Notes: a model not told the origin generated them from the sequence alone. A DNA stretch of 64,000 bases from Planococcus rifietoensis (GCF_001465795.2 NZ_CP013659.2:1568501-1632500), one strand, 5' to 3'; positions 36,826-46,691 are shown, numbered from the stretch's first letter. Made by a program: numbers and translations.

Positions 36826-36831
36826 AGTATA
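36826..36831 (-). promoter_or_regulatory. Predicted extended -10 promoter of yphE-yphF
   Basis: TGC-TATACT on the minus strand directly downstream of the gpsA terminator T-run. Confidence 0.4.
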
Positions 36832-36835
36832 GCAT

Positions 36836-36868
36836 AAAAAAAGAAGGGGCAGCAGCAAGCAGCCCCTC
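36836..36868 (-). terminator. Terminator of der-gpsA
   Basis: AGGGGC...GCCCCT stem with one T-T mismatch and inner GC pairs, then TCTTTTTTT on the minus strand. Confidence 0.75.
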
Positions 36869-36880
36869 CGTTTGTGACAA

Positions 36881-37900
36881 TTACAGCAAGTCGATTAAAT
36901 CTTCCATCTCATTTTTCTTCATGCGTCCCATCAACTCTTCCACGGCATTCTCCGGCTTGACGCCTTCAAACAACACCGCATACAAGGCTTCCGTTATCGG
37001 CATGGGCACTTTGTACTCAGCGGCCAATTGATGGGCAGCTTTCGTAGTCCGGATCCCTTCGACGACCATGCCCATCTCGTCCAACACCTCTTCGACATTT
37101 TTGCCTTTGCCGAGCATATTGCCAGCCCGCCAGTTGCGCGAATGGACGCTTGTGCATGTAACAATCAAGTCGCCGACGCCCGATAAGCCCGAGAAGGTCA
37201 GCGGCGTTGCGCCCATCTTGACGCCGAGGCGTGCAATTTCAGCAAGGCCGCGCGTCATGATCGCAGCTTTCGCATTATCGCCATAGCCTAGGCCATCTGT
37301 AATTCCGACCGCTAAAGCAATGATATTCTTTAATGCCCCGCCAATTTCCACTCCGATGACATCGGTATTCGTGTAGACACGGAAATAGGAGTTCATGAAC
37401 AGATCCTGGACACGGTTTGCCGCTTGCGTATTTTCACATGCTGCGGTGACCGTTGTCGGATGCTCCTGGACAACTTCTTCTGCATGGCTTGGCCCAGATA
37501 AAATAACGACTTCCTCGATCAGATCAGCGGGGATTTCTTCGCGGATCATCTCGCTGATGCGTTTGAGTGAATCCGGTTCGATGCCTTTAGAAACATGGAC
37601 GAACAAGCCTTTTTTCGTCATCCGTTCACGAATATCCCGTGAAACTTCACGAATGGCTTTTGTGGGTACGGCCAATACGAAAATATCGGCGTGCGCCACC
37701 GCTTCATCGAGATTTGCTGTCGCTTTCAATGAATCCGGCAAGCGCACCCCTTTCAAATAGCGTTCGTTCGAATGCTGATTGATCTCATCCGACTGGTCTT
37801 GGCGATGGGTCCATAATAGAAGATCATGGCCGTTTTGCGCTAGTACATAACTAAGCGCTGTTCCCCAACTCCCTGCACCAAATACAGTAACTTTTTCCAT
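36881..37900 (-). CDS. gpsA: Glycerol-3-phosphate dehydrogenase [NAD(P)+] GpsA
   Basis: A 339-residue enzyme giving sn-glycerol-3-phosphate for phospholipids. Rossmann motif VFGAGSWGTALS, catalytic Lys in GGALKNIIALAVG, and GLSGVGDLIVTC. The start ATG 37900 follows GGAGAG; the longer frame to 37993 runs through a hairpin. Follows der as in B. subtilis; PlsC nearby uses its product. Confidence 0.97.
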   Translation of the reverse strand: MEKVTVFGAGSWGTALSYVLAQNGHDLLLWTHRQDQSDEINQHSNERYLKGVRLPDSLKATANLDEAVAHADIFVLAVPTKAIREVSRDIRERMTKKGLFVHVSKGIEPDSLKRISEMIREEIPADLIEEVVILSGPSHAEEVVQEHPTTVTAACENTQAANRVQDLFMNSYFRVYTNTDVIGVEIGGALKNIIALAVGITDGLGYGDNAKAAIMTRGLAEIARLGVKMGATPLTFSGLSGVGDLIVTCTSVHSRNWRAGNMLGKGKNVEEVLDEMGMVVEGIRTTKAAHQLAAEYKVPMPITEALYAVLFEGVKPENAVEELMGRMKKNEMEDLIDLL

Positions 37901-37939
37901 CTTTATCTCTCCTTTATCCTGCTTTAGCAGAAAACCAAA

Positions 37940-37961
37940 CTCCCACCTCTTCAAGTGGGAG
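37940..37961 (-). terminator. Hairpin between der and gpsA (weak terminator or processing site)
   Basis: CTCCCAC-TTGAAGAG-GTGGGAG followed by TTTGGTTTTC on the minus strand. With GpsA 40 bases downstream and no second promoter found, partial termination or RNA stabilisation is likely. Confidence 0.5.
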
Positions 37962-38033
37962 CCATGATATTCCGTAAAGTCCGATTGGATCAATTAACAT
38001 CAGCAGGAAAGTGAAAACACCCGCTGCTTGTAT

Positions 38034-39344
38034 TTAAGTACGTGCACGCGTAATCAAACGCAGCGGCGTGCCTTCGAAATCAAAGCTTTCCCGGATGCGG
38101 TTCTGCAAGAAGCGTTCGTAACTGAAGTGCATCATTTCCGGTTCGTTGACGAACACAACGAAAGTCGGCGGCTTGACTGCCACTTGCGTCACATAATAAA
38201 GACGCAGGCGTCGCCCTTTATCAGACGGAGCTGGGTTCATCGCCACAGCATCTTCGATCACTTCATTAAGAATGCTCGACTGAATGCGGCGTGAATGGTT
38301 GTCATTGACACGGTTTATGATGTCGAGAATGTTGTGCACACGTTGTCCGCTGACTGCAGAAACGAAAATAATCGGGGCATAATCCAAGAACAGGAAATGT
38401 TCGCGGATTTGCTGCGTGAATTTGTTCAAGGTTTTGTCGTCTTTTTTCACAGCATCCCACTTATTGACGACGATAACGATCGCTTTTCCTGCTTCGTGAG
38501 CATATCCGGCAATTTTCTTGTCTTGTTCCTGGATGCCTTCTTCTGCATTCAAGACGACCAGAACAACGTCTGAACGTTCAATCGCGCGCAAAGCGCGAAG
38601 CACGCTGTATTTTTCAGTGCTTTCATAGACTTTCCCTTTTTTGCGCATGCCGGCCGTATCGATGATGACATACGGCTGTTCATCGTATTCATATTGCGTA
38701 TCGACAGCGTCGCGTGTCGTTCCTGCCACTTCGCTGACAATGACGCGGTCTTCGCCAAGGAATGAGTTGACCAATGAAGATTTCCCGACATTCGGGCGCC
38801 CGATCAATGAAAACTTGATGACATTGTCTGGATATTCCTCTTCGTCCTCTTTCGGGAAGTGCTTCGCCACTTCATCCAAAAGGTCGCCCAAGCCAAGCCC
38901 GTGCGATCCGGAAACCGGGTAAGGTTCGCCGATTCCAAGGGAATAGAAATCGTAAATCATGTGGCGCATATCGGGATTGTCAATTTTATTGACAGCCAGC
39001 ACCACAGGTTTTTTCGTACGGTACAGGATTCTCGCTACTTGCTCGTCCTGTTCTGTCACTCCGTCACGCCCGTTGACGAGAAAGATGATGACATCCGCTT
39101 CATCCATCGCCACTTCTGCCTGGCTGCGGATCTGTTCAAGGAACGGCTCGTCGCTAAGGTCGATGCCTCCTGTATCAATGATATTGAATTCGTGCGTCAG
39201 CCAATCTGCCGAGCTGTAGATGCGGTCACGCGTAACCCCTGGAATATCTTCCACGATGGAGACACGTTCTCCTACCACGCGATTAAAAATCGTGGATTTC
39301 CCTACATTCGGCCGGCCAACAATTGCTACTACCGGTTTTGACAT
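38034..39344 (-). CDS. der: Ribosome-associated GTPase Der (EngA)
   Basis: A 436-residue essential GTPase in 50S assembly. Two tandem G domains: [17 protein letters not shown] (about 9-170) and [17 protein letters not shown] (about 178-345), then a C-terminal KH-like domain. Length equals B. subtilis Der. Confidence 0.98.
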   Translation of the reverse strand: MSKPVVAIVGRPNVGKSTIFNRVVGERVSIVEDIPGVTRDRIYSSADWLTHEFNIIDTGGIDLSDEPFLEQIRSQAEVAMDEADVIIFLVNGRDGVTEQDEQVARILYRTKKPVVLAVNKIDNPDMRHMIYDFYSLGIGEPYPVSGSHGLGLGDLLDEVAKHFPKEDEEEYPDNVIKFSLIGRPNVGKSSLVNSFLGEDRVIVSEVAGTTRDAVDTQYEYDEQPYVIIDTAGMRKKGKVYESTEKYSVLRALRAIERSDVVLVVLNAEEGIQEQDKKIAGYAHEAGKAIVIVVNKWDAVKKDDKTLNKFTQQIREHFLFLDYAPIIFVSAVSGQRVHNILDIINRVNDNHSRRIQSSILNEVIEDAVAMNPAPSDKGRRLRLYYVTQVAVKPPTFVVFVNEPEMMHFSYERFLQNRIRESFDFEGTPLRLITRART

Positions 39345-39376
39345 AATTAATTCATCCTTCCACTTCTGATAAGCCT

Positions 39377-39382
39377 ATTATA
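39377..39382 (-). promoter_or_regulatory. Possible -10 of der
   Basis: Perfect TATAAT 33 bases before der on the minus strand; the -35 position falls in the fni terminator and is poor. Confidence 0.35.
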
Positions 39383-39385
39383 CAC

Positions 39386-39422
39386 GAAAAAGAGGATGGC
39401 ATCTGAATAATGTCCATCCCCT
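39386..39422 (-). terminator. Terminator of rpsA-fni
   Basis: GGGGATGGACAT / ATGCCATCCTC stem with TTTTT on the minus strand, 16 bases past the fni stop. Confidence 0.8.
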
Positions 39423-39437
39423 TAAATTGTCCAATAT

Positions 39438-40493
39438 TCAGTTTTTCAAAGGAACTGCAAAATGTTCCGTCTCAAAGCCTCTTTGCTTCAAATGGGAAAG
39501 CAATTCCCCGTTGATGACAGCAGGGGCGGAGCGGATATCTTCAATTGTACAGGCCCCGAGTGCGGTCATCAGCATGCGCACATCTTCATGTAGCCCATTG
39601 ATCTCGTCGATCAAGCCCGCCTCTCCAAGGCTTACTGCATGCTTCAGGAAACTGCCTGCAATGCCGGCAGCATCTGCACCGAGCCGCAATGCCCGGACCA
39701 CGTCTCCTGCATCTTGAAGCCCGCCTGAGGCCAATACGGTGCGGCTGAAGCCATTTCTGCATTCAACGATTGCAGCAGCTGTCGGGATGCCCCAGTCCTC
39801 GAAATAAGCCAGCTTGCGTTTTCTGCGTTCATTTTCGATACTCGCAAAATTGGTGCCGCCGAAGCCACTCGCATCGATCGCCGCTACTTGGGTGTTGTCG
39901 AGCGCTACTGCAGTTTCCTGTGAAATGCCAAAGCCGGTTTCTTTGACGATAACCGGCACATGTAATGCTTCTGCTATCCTGGCGATGCGATCAAGCGCCC
40001 CGCGAAACTGTCGGTCGCCTTCTGGCATCGTTAATTCCTGGACGACATTCAAGTGGATTTGCAGCGCATCCGCTTCGATCATCTCGACCGCTTCGAGCGC
40101 CTGCTCAACAGTCGCTTCGCTCCCGAGATTGCCGAAGATGGTTCCGTTCGGATTTTCTTTCCGGACGATTTGATAGCTTTCGCGCTCCTGCTTGTCTTTC
40201 AGCGCGGCCATTTGTGAACCGACCGCCATGGCGATTCCCGTTTCTTTTGCAGCCCGCGCAAGCATCGCATTCAGCTGCAGCGTTTCAGAACCACCGCCTC
40301 CGGTCATGGCATTAATAAAAACAGGTGATTTTAGTTTCAAATCACCTGTTTTGGGTTCCAACGATACATCAGCGACGCCGATTCCCGGCAGCGCCTGGTG
40401 GACAAAACGGACGCAGTCGAGCCAAGTAGCCCGGCATTGCCCGGTGGACAATGCGTAATTGATATGATCCATCTTTCTTTTTGCCCGTGACAT
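39438..40493 (-). CDS. fni: Isopentenyl-diphosphate delta-isomerase, type 2 (FMN-dependent)
   Basis: A 351-residue type 2 IDI (Fni) interconverting IPP and DMAPP with FMN and NADPH. Seen: KRKMDHINYALST, INAMTGGG, AVGSQMAALKD, VKETGFGIS, GFGGTNF, LASGGLQDAGDV. The ATG directly abuts the rpsA stop (TAAATG). It supplies precursors to HepS/HepT. Confidence 0.96.
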   Translation of the reverse strand: MSRAKRKMDHINYALSTGQCRATWLDCVRFVHQALPGIGVADVSLEPKTGDLKLKSPVFINAMTGGGGSETLQLNAMLARAAKETGIAMAVGSQMAALKDKQERESYQIVRKENPNGTIFGNLGSEATVEQALEAVEMIEADALQIHLNVVQELTMPEGDRQFRGALDRIARIAEALHVPVIVKETGFGISQETAVALDNTQVAAIDASGFGGTNFASIENERRKRKLAYFEDWGIPTAAAIVECRNGFSRTVLASGGLQDAGDVVRALRLGADAAGIAGSFLKHAVSLGEAGLIDEINGLHEDVRMLMTALGACTIEDIRSAPAVINGELLSHLKQRGFETEHFAVPLKN

Positions 40494-41639
40494 TTATTCG
40501 GATTTGAACCCTTTTAATTTATCTCCGATGACATCACTAATCGAGAATCCAGATGCTTCTTCCGGCATATCGTATTGTGAGAAATCCTGTTCCGCTTCTT
40601 TTTCCTGAAGCTCTTTGATGCTGAGGGACAAGCGCTTGTCTTCTTTATTGACTTCCAGCACTTTCACTTCAACTTCCTGGCCTTCCTGAAGCACTTCATG
40701 AGGCGTAGCGATGTGCTTATGCGCGATTTGGGAGATGTGCACAAGTCCCTCTACTCCCGGGAGCACTTCAACAAACGCGCCGTAGCTGACAAGGCGTTTC
40801 ACTGTCCCTTGATGAACAGAGCCTTTCGGTGCTTTCTCATCGATAGCATCCCATGGTCCAGGCAAAGTATCCTTGATCGACAGCGAAATGCGTTCAGAGT
40901 CGCGGTCAACAGAAAGAACTTTGACTTTCACTTCCTGGCCTTCCGTCACAACGTCCGACACTTTGTCGACATGCTCGTGTGACAATTGGGAAATATGGAC
41001 AAGCCCATCCACTCCACCGATATCGACGAAGGCACCGAATGATGCGATGCGCTGAACTTTGCCATCAAGCACGTCTCCTGCATTGATCGAATCCATCACT
41101 TGTTCTTTCTTGGATTCTTTCTCGCCTTCCACGACAGCGCGGTGGGAGAGGATCAAGCGGTTGTTCTCTTTTTCCATTTCAACAATCTTAAAGGTCATGA
41201 CGCGGCCTTTATAATCCTCAAAAGATTCGACGAAATAATCTTCAACAAGTGAAGCCGGCACAAAACCGCGCACGCCAAGGTCAATGACCAAGCCGCCTTT
41301 GACGACATCCTTCACTTCCGCTTCGATGATTTCGCCAGATTCGAATTTCTTCTCGAGATCGTCCCAAGCGGATTCGGCATCGACTTTGCGTTTCGACAAC
41401 ACAAAGTTCTCATCTTCCACTTTGGTGATGATCAATTCAAGCTCGTCTCCTTCTTGGACCGAGTCTGAAGCTTTTTCGATATGGAGGCTCGATAACTCGC
41501 TGATCGGGATGATCCCGTCGAACGGCGCTCCATCAATTGTCACCGTCACCGCTTTTTCCTCGATTTTGGCGACTATTCCTTTTACGCGATCTCCTGTTTG
41601 GAAGTCACGGTTTTCCATCAAATTCATATCCTCTGACAT
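40494..41639 (-). CDS. rpsA: S1 RNA-binding domain protein (ribosomal protein S1 homologue, YpfD)
   Basis: A 381-residue protein of four S1 domains (about 14-85, 100-165, 190-255, 275-345), matching B. subtilis YpfD (382), shorter than the six-domain E. coli S1. The third and fourth repeats share [10 protein letters not shown] and [10 protein letters not shown]. In low-GC Gram-positives it is not an essential ribosomal protein; the role is RNA binding. Has its own promoter after plsC. Confidence 0.93.
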   Translation of the reverse strand: MSEDMNLMENRDFQTGDRVKGIVAKIEEKAVTVTIDGAPFDGIIPISELSSLHIEKASDSVQEGDELELIITKVEDENFVLSKRKVDAESAWDDLEKKFESGEIIEAEVKDVVKGGLVIDLGVRGFVPASLVEDYFVESFEDYKGRVMTFKIVEMEKENNRLILSHRAVVEGEKESKKEQVMDSINAGDVLDGKVQRIASFGAFVDIGGVDGLVHISQLSHEHVDKVSDVVTEGQEVKVKVLSVDRDSERISLSIKDTLPGPWDAIDEKAPKGSVHQGTVKRLVSYGAFVEVLPGVEGLVHISQIAHKHIATPHEVLQEGQEVEVKVLEVNKEDKRLSLSIKELQEKEAEQDFSQYDMPEEASGFSISDVIGDKLKGFKSE

Positions 41640-41672
41640 AAGTAGCCCTCCTTCACAAACTATCCATCTTCT

Positions 41673-41701
41673 ATTTTATTCGAATTCTCTAATAAAAACA
41701 A
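41673..41701 (-). promoter_or_regulatory. Predicted promoter of rpsA-fni
   Basis: TTGTTT, 17-base spacer, TAAAAT on the minus strand (complements of 41696-41701 and 41673-41678). Confidence 0.45.
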
Positions 41702-41707
41702 AAATAA

Positions 41708-42298
41708 TCACTTATTTTCAGCGTTTTCATCCAGAATTTTTTGAATACTGGCCATGATGGCTTCTGTCACTTCTTCTGCGGAAGCTTTTCGTTCGCGATA
41801 AGGGTCCATCAAAATCGGATCGCCGTAAACTACTTTCACTTTGCCAAATGGCTTATACGGCCCGATAATGGCACACGGCATGACGTCTGCATTGCCGCGA
41901 AGTGCAAAGAACCCGGCGCCGCTCAAACCTTTTTTCAATACACCATCAGTCGAACGTGTGCCTTCTGGAAACAGCCCGACGACTTCCCCGCCTTTCAGCA
42001 ATTTCAACGCCGTCCGCAGCGCTTCCCTGTCGCTCATCCCGCGCTTCACCGGAAAGGCATTGACCTTCGGCAGGATCGAACCGAGCACAGGTGCTTTGAA
42101 CAATTCTTCTTTCGCCATGAAATGAACGGTTCTCGGCGCGGTCATGCCGACTACTGGCGGGTCGAGTGCATGGATGTGGTTACTGCAAAGAAGCACTCCG
42201 CCTGTTTTCGGGAACTTTTCAGTGCCGCTGACCTGGAAACGGTATAGTGGGCTCAGCGCAGTCTTTACGAGCGTTTTCCCTACTGCATACAAATTCAT
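41708..42298 (-). CDS. plsC: 1-acyl-sn-glycerol-3-phosphate acyltransferase PlsC
   Basis: A 196-residue membrane-associated acyltransferase of phosphatidic acid synthesis. NHIHALDPP carries the HX4D catalytic pair, FPEGTRS the acceptor-binding motif. Overlaps cmk by four bases, an arrangement also seen in Bacillus. Confidence 0.95.
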   Translation of the reverse strand: MNLYAVGKTLVKTALSPLYRFQVSGTEKFPKTGGVLLCSNHIHALDPPVVGMTAPRTVHFMAKEELFKAPVLGSILPKVNAFPVKRGMSDREALRTALKLLKGGEVVGLFPEGTRSTDGVLKKGLSGAGFFALRGNADVMPCAIIGPYKPFGKVKVVYGDPILMDPYRERKASAEEVTEAIMASIQKILDENAENK

Positions 42299-42975
42299 GA
42301 TGCCATCAGCCTCTCTTCCGCTAATTTCAAGATGGCTTCCGCCGCTTCTGTAATCGTTAAAGGAGTGGTGTCTAGAAACACAGCATCATGTGCTTGCTTT
42401 AAAGGCGCCACTTCGCGCTCGGAATCCATCTTGTCACGCATGGCGATTTCCTCCTGCAGCTCGACAAGCGGTGTCAGGATATCGCGTTTTTTATTTTCCT
42501 CGAAGCGGCGTCTTGCGCGTTCTTCGACTGTCGCGGACATAAATACTTTAAGTGCAGCGCTTGGCAAGACATGTGTGCCGATGTCACGGCCATCCATGAC
42601 GACGCCTCGGTCTTCCGCCAGCTTTTGCTGCAGCTCGACCATGCGCTTTCTGACCAGCTCATGGGCAGCCATTTCCGATACTGCCTTTGTCACGTATTGG
42701 GAACGGATCGCTTCCGAAACATCTTCTCCGTCAAGCAGCACCTTTTGCCCGCCTTCTACAGGGATCAAATCGATTTCAGTCGCCGTGAGCAAAGCCCCGG
42801 CTTCCTCATTGCTCGCCAGGTTGATGCCTGCGTTCAATGCCTTCAACGTGATGGCGCGGTACATCGCGCCAGTGTCGATATAAATATAGCCTAATTTTTC
42901 TGCCACTATTTTAGCGATCGTGCTCTTGCCCGCAGCAGCCGGACCGTCGATCGCGATTTGTATAGCTTTCGTCAA
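42295..42975 (-). CDS. cmk: Cytidylate kinase Cmk
   Basis: A 226-residue CMP/dCMP kinase. P-loop DGPAAAGKST, YIDTGAMYRA, VVMDGRDIGT. The start is taken as TTG 42975 (MTKAIQ), six bases after AGGTG; a GTG at 42984 lies within that SD. First gene of cmk-plsC. Confidence 0.95.
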   Translation of the reverse strand: MTKAIQIAIDGPAAAGKSTIAKIVAEKLGYIYIDTGAMYRAITLKALNAGINLASNEEAGALLTATEIDLIPVEGGQKVLLDGEDVSEAIRSQYVTKAVSEMAAHELVRKRMVELQQKLAEDRGVVMDGRDIGTHVLPSAALKVFMSATVEERARRRFEENKKRDILTPLVELQEEIAMRDKMDSEREVAPLKQAHDAVFLDTTPLTITEAAEAILKLAEERLMAS

Positions 42976-43005
42976 AACTGTCACCTCATCTTATGTAATG
43001 ATTTC

Positions 43006-43011
43006 ATTTTA
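43006..43011 (-). promoter_or_regulatory. Predicted extended -10 promoter of cmk-plsC
   Basis: TGA-TAAAAT on the minus strand about 30 bases before cmk; no clear -35. Confidence 0.4.
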
Positions 43012-43083
43012 TCACAATATCCTAAAGGTTTCGGGCAAAATCAAAGCGTCCGCTGAATAGTTCCGAAGCCAAAGCAGTATAAA

Positions 43084-43114
43084 AAGAAAAAGCCCCGCAG
43101 TGCAAGGCTTTTGG
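43084..43114 (-). terminator. Terminator downstream of prsW
   Basis: AAAGCC...GGCTTT stem with inner GC pairing, followed by TTCTTTTT on the minus strand right after the prsW stop. Confidence 0.75.
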
Positions 43115-43115
43115 T

Positions 43116-43793
43116 TTAATCGATTGGGGTGTGCTTGTGATAATGGCTGACCGATAATTGGTGAGCTTGGCGTACTTTCCGTAAACCGAACCACCATAAG
43201 AACAGCATGAATGGGACGGCGCCGTACAATAGATTATCGTAGGCATAGAGAGAAGCATTATAGGCGATGTGCAAAAGCGCCCCAGCAAATAGAGCTGCCA
43301 CAAGCCACCATTTGCTTTCTCTTTTTTCGGTGAATTTCGCTTTCCCGAAATAAAAACCCATGACCACTCCAAATAAGGCATGGCTCGATACAGGAAGAAA
43401 TGCCCTTAGAAAAGCAGCCCCTAGCCCGAACTCCAGTAGATACAAAATATTTTCGACTGTGGCGAACCCGAGAGATAAACTCGCGCCGTATAAAATTCCA
43501 TCATACGGGTCTTCAAAATCGATATGGCGAAATACTGCCGCGAGAAGGACGATCCATTTGAAAAACTCTTCCAATAAACTCGAGAATAAGACGGACTTCA
43601 CGAAGGTATTCTGGAAGACATTTTCGGCTTCAAACACATATTGGATAAACAGTATCGGGAATGTAAGAAGAGCGCCGTATAAAAAGCAGTGGAAGATCAG
43701 TTTCGACGGTTCTCCTGCAAATTGATCACGCAAATAAAAATAACTGAACAATGCGAGCCCGGGCGCAATAGCCACCGTCAACAGCTCTAACAT
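43116..43793 (-). CDS. prsW: Intramembrane protease PrsW
   Basis: A 225-residue multi-pass protein of the PrsW family (about seven to eight membrane segments). The glutamate motif EEFFKW and later histidines (SSHALFGVVMG; GALLHIAYN) mark the active site. In B. subtilis PrsW makes the first cut of the anti-sigma factor RsiW. No rsiW is in this window; the local anti-sigma (RsiX type) is not known to be a substrate. In B. subtilis it lies between ypdA and the germination genes sleB/ypeB; the latter are missing here. Confidence 0.93.
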   Translation of the reverse strand: MLELLTVAIAPGLALFSYFYLRDQFAGEPSKLIFHCFLYGALLTFPILFIQYVFEAENVFQNTFVKSVLFSSLLEEFFKWIVLLAAVFRHIDFEDPYDGILYGASLSLGFATVENILYLLEFGLGAAFLRAFLPVSSHALFGVVMGFYFGKAKFTEKRESKWWLVAALFAGALLHIAYNASLYAYDNLLYGAVPFMLFLWWFGLRKVRQAHQLSVSHYHKHTPID

Positions 43794-43828
43794 AAGACGC
43801 CCTCCTTCATTCCATTCAGCCGGTGCTG

Positions 43829-44800
43829 TTAAATTTCAAATGCTTCCTTGTCGATCGGTTCATTGCCAGACAGCAGGATTGCCAGCTTGATGCGCGCTTT
43901 CTTGCTATCGTAATCACTTCCCAAAATAACGCCGCGCGTCAGCAAATCGTGTGCACTGCCTGGATAGCTGTATGCTGGATAGGCATTGCCTTCTTCGGCG
44001 CTCGTTGTCAACACGACGGTAATGCCGGATTTCACGGCGCGCTCAACCGCTTCCACCATGTGGGGGGAAATTTGACCGCGGCCAGCCGCTTCTAGGACGA
44101 TGCCTTTCGACCCACTTTCAGCCAGCATATCGACAATCGACCCTCCCTGGCCTGAATAGCATTTGACGATATCGACAGTCGGCATACCGCCAGGCACCCG
44201 GTGCACCTCACGCAGCACCGGCTTTTGATAGATGCGGACCTTATCGTTATCGATGATGCCCAAATAGCCATGGCCGAATGAATCAAAGCCCTGTAAATTG
44301 CTGGCATGCACTTTCTTGACGTATTTCGCGCTGTAGATCCGCTCATTGAAGACGACGACCGTCCCAACGCCTTTGATCACCGGATCGACAGCAACGTAAA
44401 TCGAGTTGCGTAAATTGGAGTAAACATCCGTCCCGACTGCTTCTGGCGCACGCTGGCTTCCCGTCACTACGACCGTCCGTTCATCGCCAACAGTCAAGTC
44501 CAGGAAATAGGCGGTTTCTTCCAATGTATCAGTGCCATGTGTAACGACGACGCCCTCTACTTCTGGATCTTCCAATTCTTTCACAATCGCTTCCTTGACG
44601 ATGTTCATTTCATCGAAGCCGATGTGCATGCTTGGCAATTGATAAACATCGATCACTTTCACTTCGATCTCAGACGGCAATTGGCAAAGTTCCGCCAGGT
44701 CTTTTCCCGAAATGGCACCGGATTTCAGCAAACCGTCGTCGGAAATGGCTTTACTTGCAATGGTGCCCCCTGTCGTAATTAGCGATACTTTCTTTTTCAT
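43829..44800 (-). CDS. ansA: L-asparaginase
   Basis: A 323-residue type I-like (cytoplasmic) asparaginase. First catalytic Thr in TTGGTIAS near the N-terminus and second in THGTDTLEETA; no signal peptide. It lies 21 bases after ypdA and 35 before prsW, so probably in one transcript with them. Confidence 0.94.
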   Translation of the reverse strand: MKKKVSLITTGGTIASKAISDDGLLKSGAISGKDLAELCQLPSEIEVKVIDVYQLPSMHIGFDEMNIVKEAIVKELEDPEVEGVVVTHGTDTLEETAYFLDLTVGDERTVVVTGSQRAPEAVGTDVYSNLRNSIYVAVDPVIKGVGTVVVFNERIYSAKYVKKVHASNLQGFDSFGHGYLGIIDNDKVRIYQKPVLREVHRVPGGMPTVDIVKCYSGQGGSIVDMLAESGSKGIVLEAAGRGQISPHMVEAVERAVKSGITVVLTTSAEEGNAYPAYSYPGSAHDLLTRGVILGSDYDSKKARIKLAILLSGNEPIDKEAFEI

Positions 44801-44821
44801 AATGCACCTCTTTTAAATAAT

Positions 44822-45802
44822 CTAGTCTGTTGAATTTCTCAGCGCCTGCTTTTCCGCAATCGCCGCTGCGATTTGCCGGCCATGAAAACGGCCATTCTCG
44901 ATAAAGATTTCATTGGCATTGTTCCCTGCCGCGATGACGCCAGCGATAAATAGATCCTCGACATTGGTCTCCATCGTTTCTTCATGGAAAGATGGCCTGC
45001 CGCTTGCCGCATCGATGTCGATTCCCATCTGACGGAGGAATTGGTGATCCGGATGATAGCCGATCATGGCGAAGACAAAATCATTCGCGAAGGTTTCTTT
45101 CGTATCGTTGACTGTCAGTTCCACTTCATCTTCACGGATTTCATCGACGATTGAGTCGAACAGCATAGTAATTTCGCCTTGGCGCACGAGCCCATCGAAC
45201 TCCGGTAAAATCCAGGGCTTGACACTTTTCGAATAGCTGGTGCCGTGATAGGACACAGTCACCCGGCTGCCGGCTTTATGCAGTTCAAGCGCTGCGTCTA
45301 CTGCCGAATTTTTGCCGCCGATCACCAACACGTCACGGTCGAAATAAGGATGCCCTTCCTTGAAATAATGCATCACTTTCGGCAAGTCCGCACCGGGCAC
45401 TGAGAGCTTGTTTGGATGGTCATAATAGCCTGTCGCCACTACGACATATGTTGCCTTATAGTCATTTTTCGTTGTCTTCACAAGAAAACCGTCCGATTGT
45501 TCGATCGATAACGCCGTTTCGAAAGCCCGCACATCCAGCTCGTGCCGCTTCACCACTTCACGGTAATAGACTAGTGCTTGATTGCGCTTTGGCTTTCGGT
45601 CTTCGGTAATGAACGGCACATCCCCGATCGATAATTTTTCGCTGCTGCTGAAAAACGTCTGGTGCGTCGGGTAATGATAGATTGCATTGACGATATTCCC
45701 TTTTTCGAGAATGATAGGGTGCAGGCCCATTCTCTGTATTTCGATGGCGGCCGATAAACCGCACGGCCCGCCTCCTATGATGATGACATCTGCATGTTCC
45801 AT
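44822..45802 (-). CDS. ypdA: YpdA, bacillithiol disulfide reductase (Bdr)
   Basis: A 326-residue flavin oxidoreductase. FAD-binding IIIGGGPCGLSAAIE at the N-terminus with the family Cys, NADPH site VIGGKNSAVDAALEL, and second FAD segment EDLFIAGVIAAGNNANEI. YpdA is the NADPH-dependent reductase of oxidised bacillithiol in Firmicutes, which fits with bshA in this window. ATG 45802 follows GGAG; the frame to 45835 lacks an SD. Confidence 0.94.
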   Translation of the reverse strand: MEHADVIIIGGGPCGLSAAIEIQRMGLHPIILEKGNIVNAIYHYPTHQTFFSSSEKLSIGDVPFITEDRKPKRNQALVYYREVVKRHELDVRAFETALSIEQSDGFLVKTTKNDYKATYVVVATGYYDHPNKLSVPGADLPKVMHYFKEGHPYFDRDVLVIGGKNSAVDAALELHKAGSRVTVSYHGTSYSKSVKPWILPEFDGLVRQGEITMLFDSIVDEIREDEVELTVNDTKETFANDFVFAMIGYHPDHQFLRQMGIDIDAASGRPSFHEETMETNVEDLFIAGVIAAGNNANEIFIENGRFHGRQIAAAIAEKQALRNSTD

Positions 45803-45836
45803 TTCAACCACTCCTGTAATAATGTCCATATCCATC

Positions 45837-46622
45837 TTAGCCGATTGAAGAGCTTTGTGCCAAATGCTTCATGCCCGGTGCAGGATGAATTTCAAGGACA
45901 TGGTATTGCGCTTTCGCGCCAAACCTTAACGGCAACGTAGTCGTACCGAATCCGTTGCTGACAAGTTCGGTAATTCCATCTGTAATCCTCAAAGAACCCT
46001 GTTCGAATATCCCGAATCGCCCCAACCTGATCTGACCTCCGTGGGTATGGCCGGCAATCATCAAGCTGACTGGATAATGTTGTTTTACGTGTTTGAAGAC
46101 AAAAGGCGTATGGGAGATGAAAATGACAGAATCTCTTTCTCCGACAGTGCGGAAAGCATCTTCTACACTGTGTTCCCGAAAAGCAAAATAATCGATTCCT
46201 GTTAATTTTAGTTTATCATTTCCGAACAATTCAACAGTTTCATCATCAAGAATAGTGGCGCCTTGTTCTTCGAGCAACGCCCTCAATCGTTGTTCGCCGA
46301 TTTCCCTGTCGTTGTTTCCAAATACGTAATAAACCGGAGCAAGTTCAGTTAGAATCCGTAAGTTTTCACGGATGCGTTGTTCTGGGACCCCGCGTTCGAC
46401 AAAATCACCGCCGATGACGATGAGATCCACTGGATCGTTGAATATATCACGCCGAAGCTTACGCCGGTGAACATCGGAGATAAAAAGCAACTTAAAAGGA
46501 GAAAACCTAGCCTCTCCCGACAAGCGGACGATTGCCGTTTCCTTGTTTTCGCTGTGGGCGGCACGGAACATCCATGCCAGTATAGCCAAGCCCGCTAATC
46601 CAATCCGTAAAATCCATTTCAT
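45837..46622 (-). CDS. Membrane-anchored metallophosphoesterase (YpbG-like)
   Basis: A 261-residue protein with an N-terminal membrane segment (about 5-21) and a calcineurin-like phosphoesterase domain: SDVHRRKLR, GGDFVERG, GNNDREIG (GNHD variant with Asn for His), SHTP and AGHTHGGQIRLG. The usual GNH(D/E) is here GNND, as in the YpbG/YkuE-like group. ATG 46622 follows AAAGGA. Substrate unknown. Confidence 0.88.
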   Translation of the reverse strand: MKWILRIGLAGLAILAWMFRAAHSENKETAIVRLSGEARFSPFKLLFISDVHRRKLRRDIFNDPVDLIVIGGDFVERGVPEQRIRENLRILTELAPVYYVFGNNDREIGEQRLRALLEEQGATILDDETVELFGNDKLKLTGIDYFAFREHSVEDAFRTVGERDSVIFISHTPFVFKHVKQHYPVSLMIAGHTHGGQIRLGRFGIFEQGSLRITDGITELVSNGFGTTTLPLRFGAKAQYHVLEIHPAPGMKHLAQSSSIG

Positions 46623-46649
46623 CGTGTACATCCTTTCCGAAGCAACAAA

Positions 46650-46674
46650 AAAACATAAGCTGCGCTTATGTTTT
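46650..46674 (-). terminator. Terminator of the CBS/ACT gene
   Basis: AACATAAGC-GC-AGCTTATGTT stem and TTTTTTT on the minus strand between the CBS gene and the phosphoesterase gene. Confidence 0.8.
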
Positions 46675-46691
46675 CCTGTTCAAGCCGCTAT

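Noticed and set aside
41652..41660. TTTGTGAAG near the rpsA start, similar to the ResD nonamer
   Set aside because: It runs into the rpsA ribosome binding site, which explains the sequence, and lies downstream of the predicted promoter.
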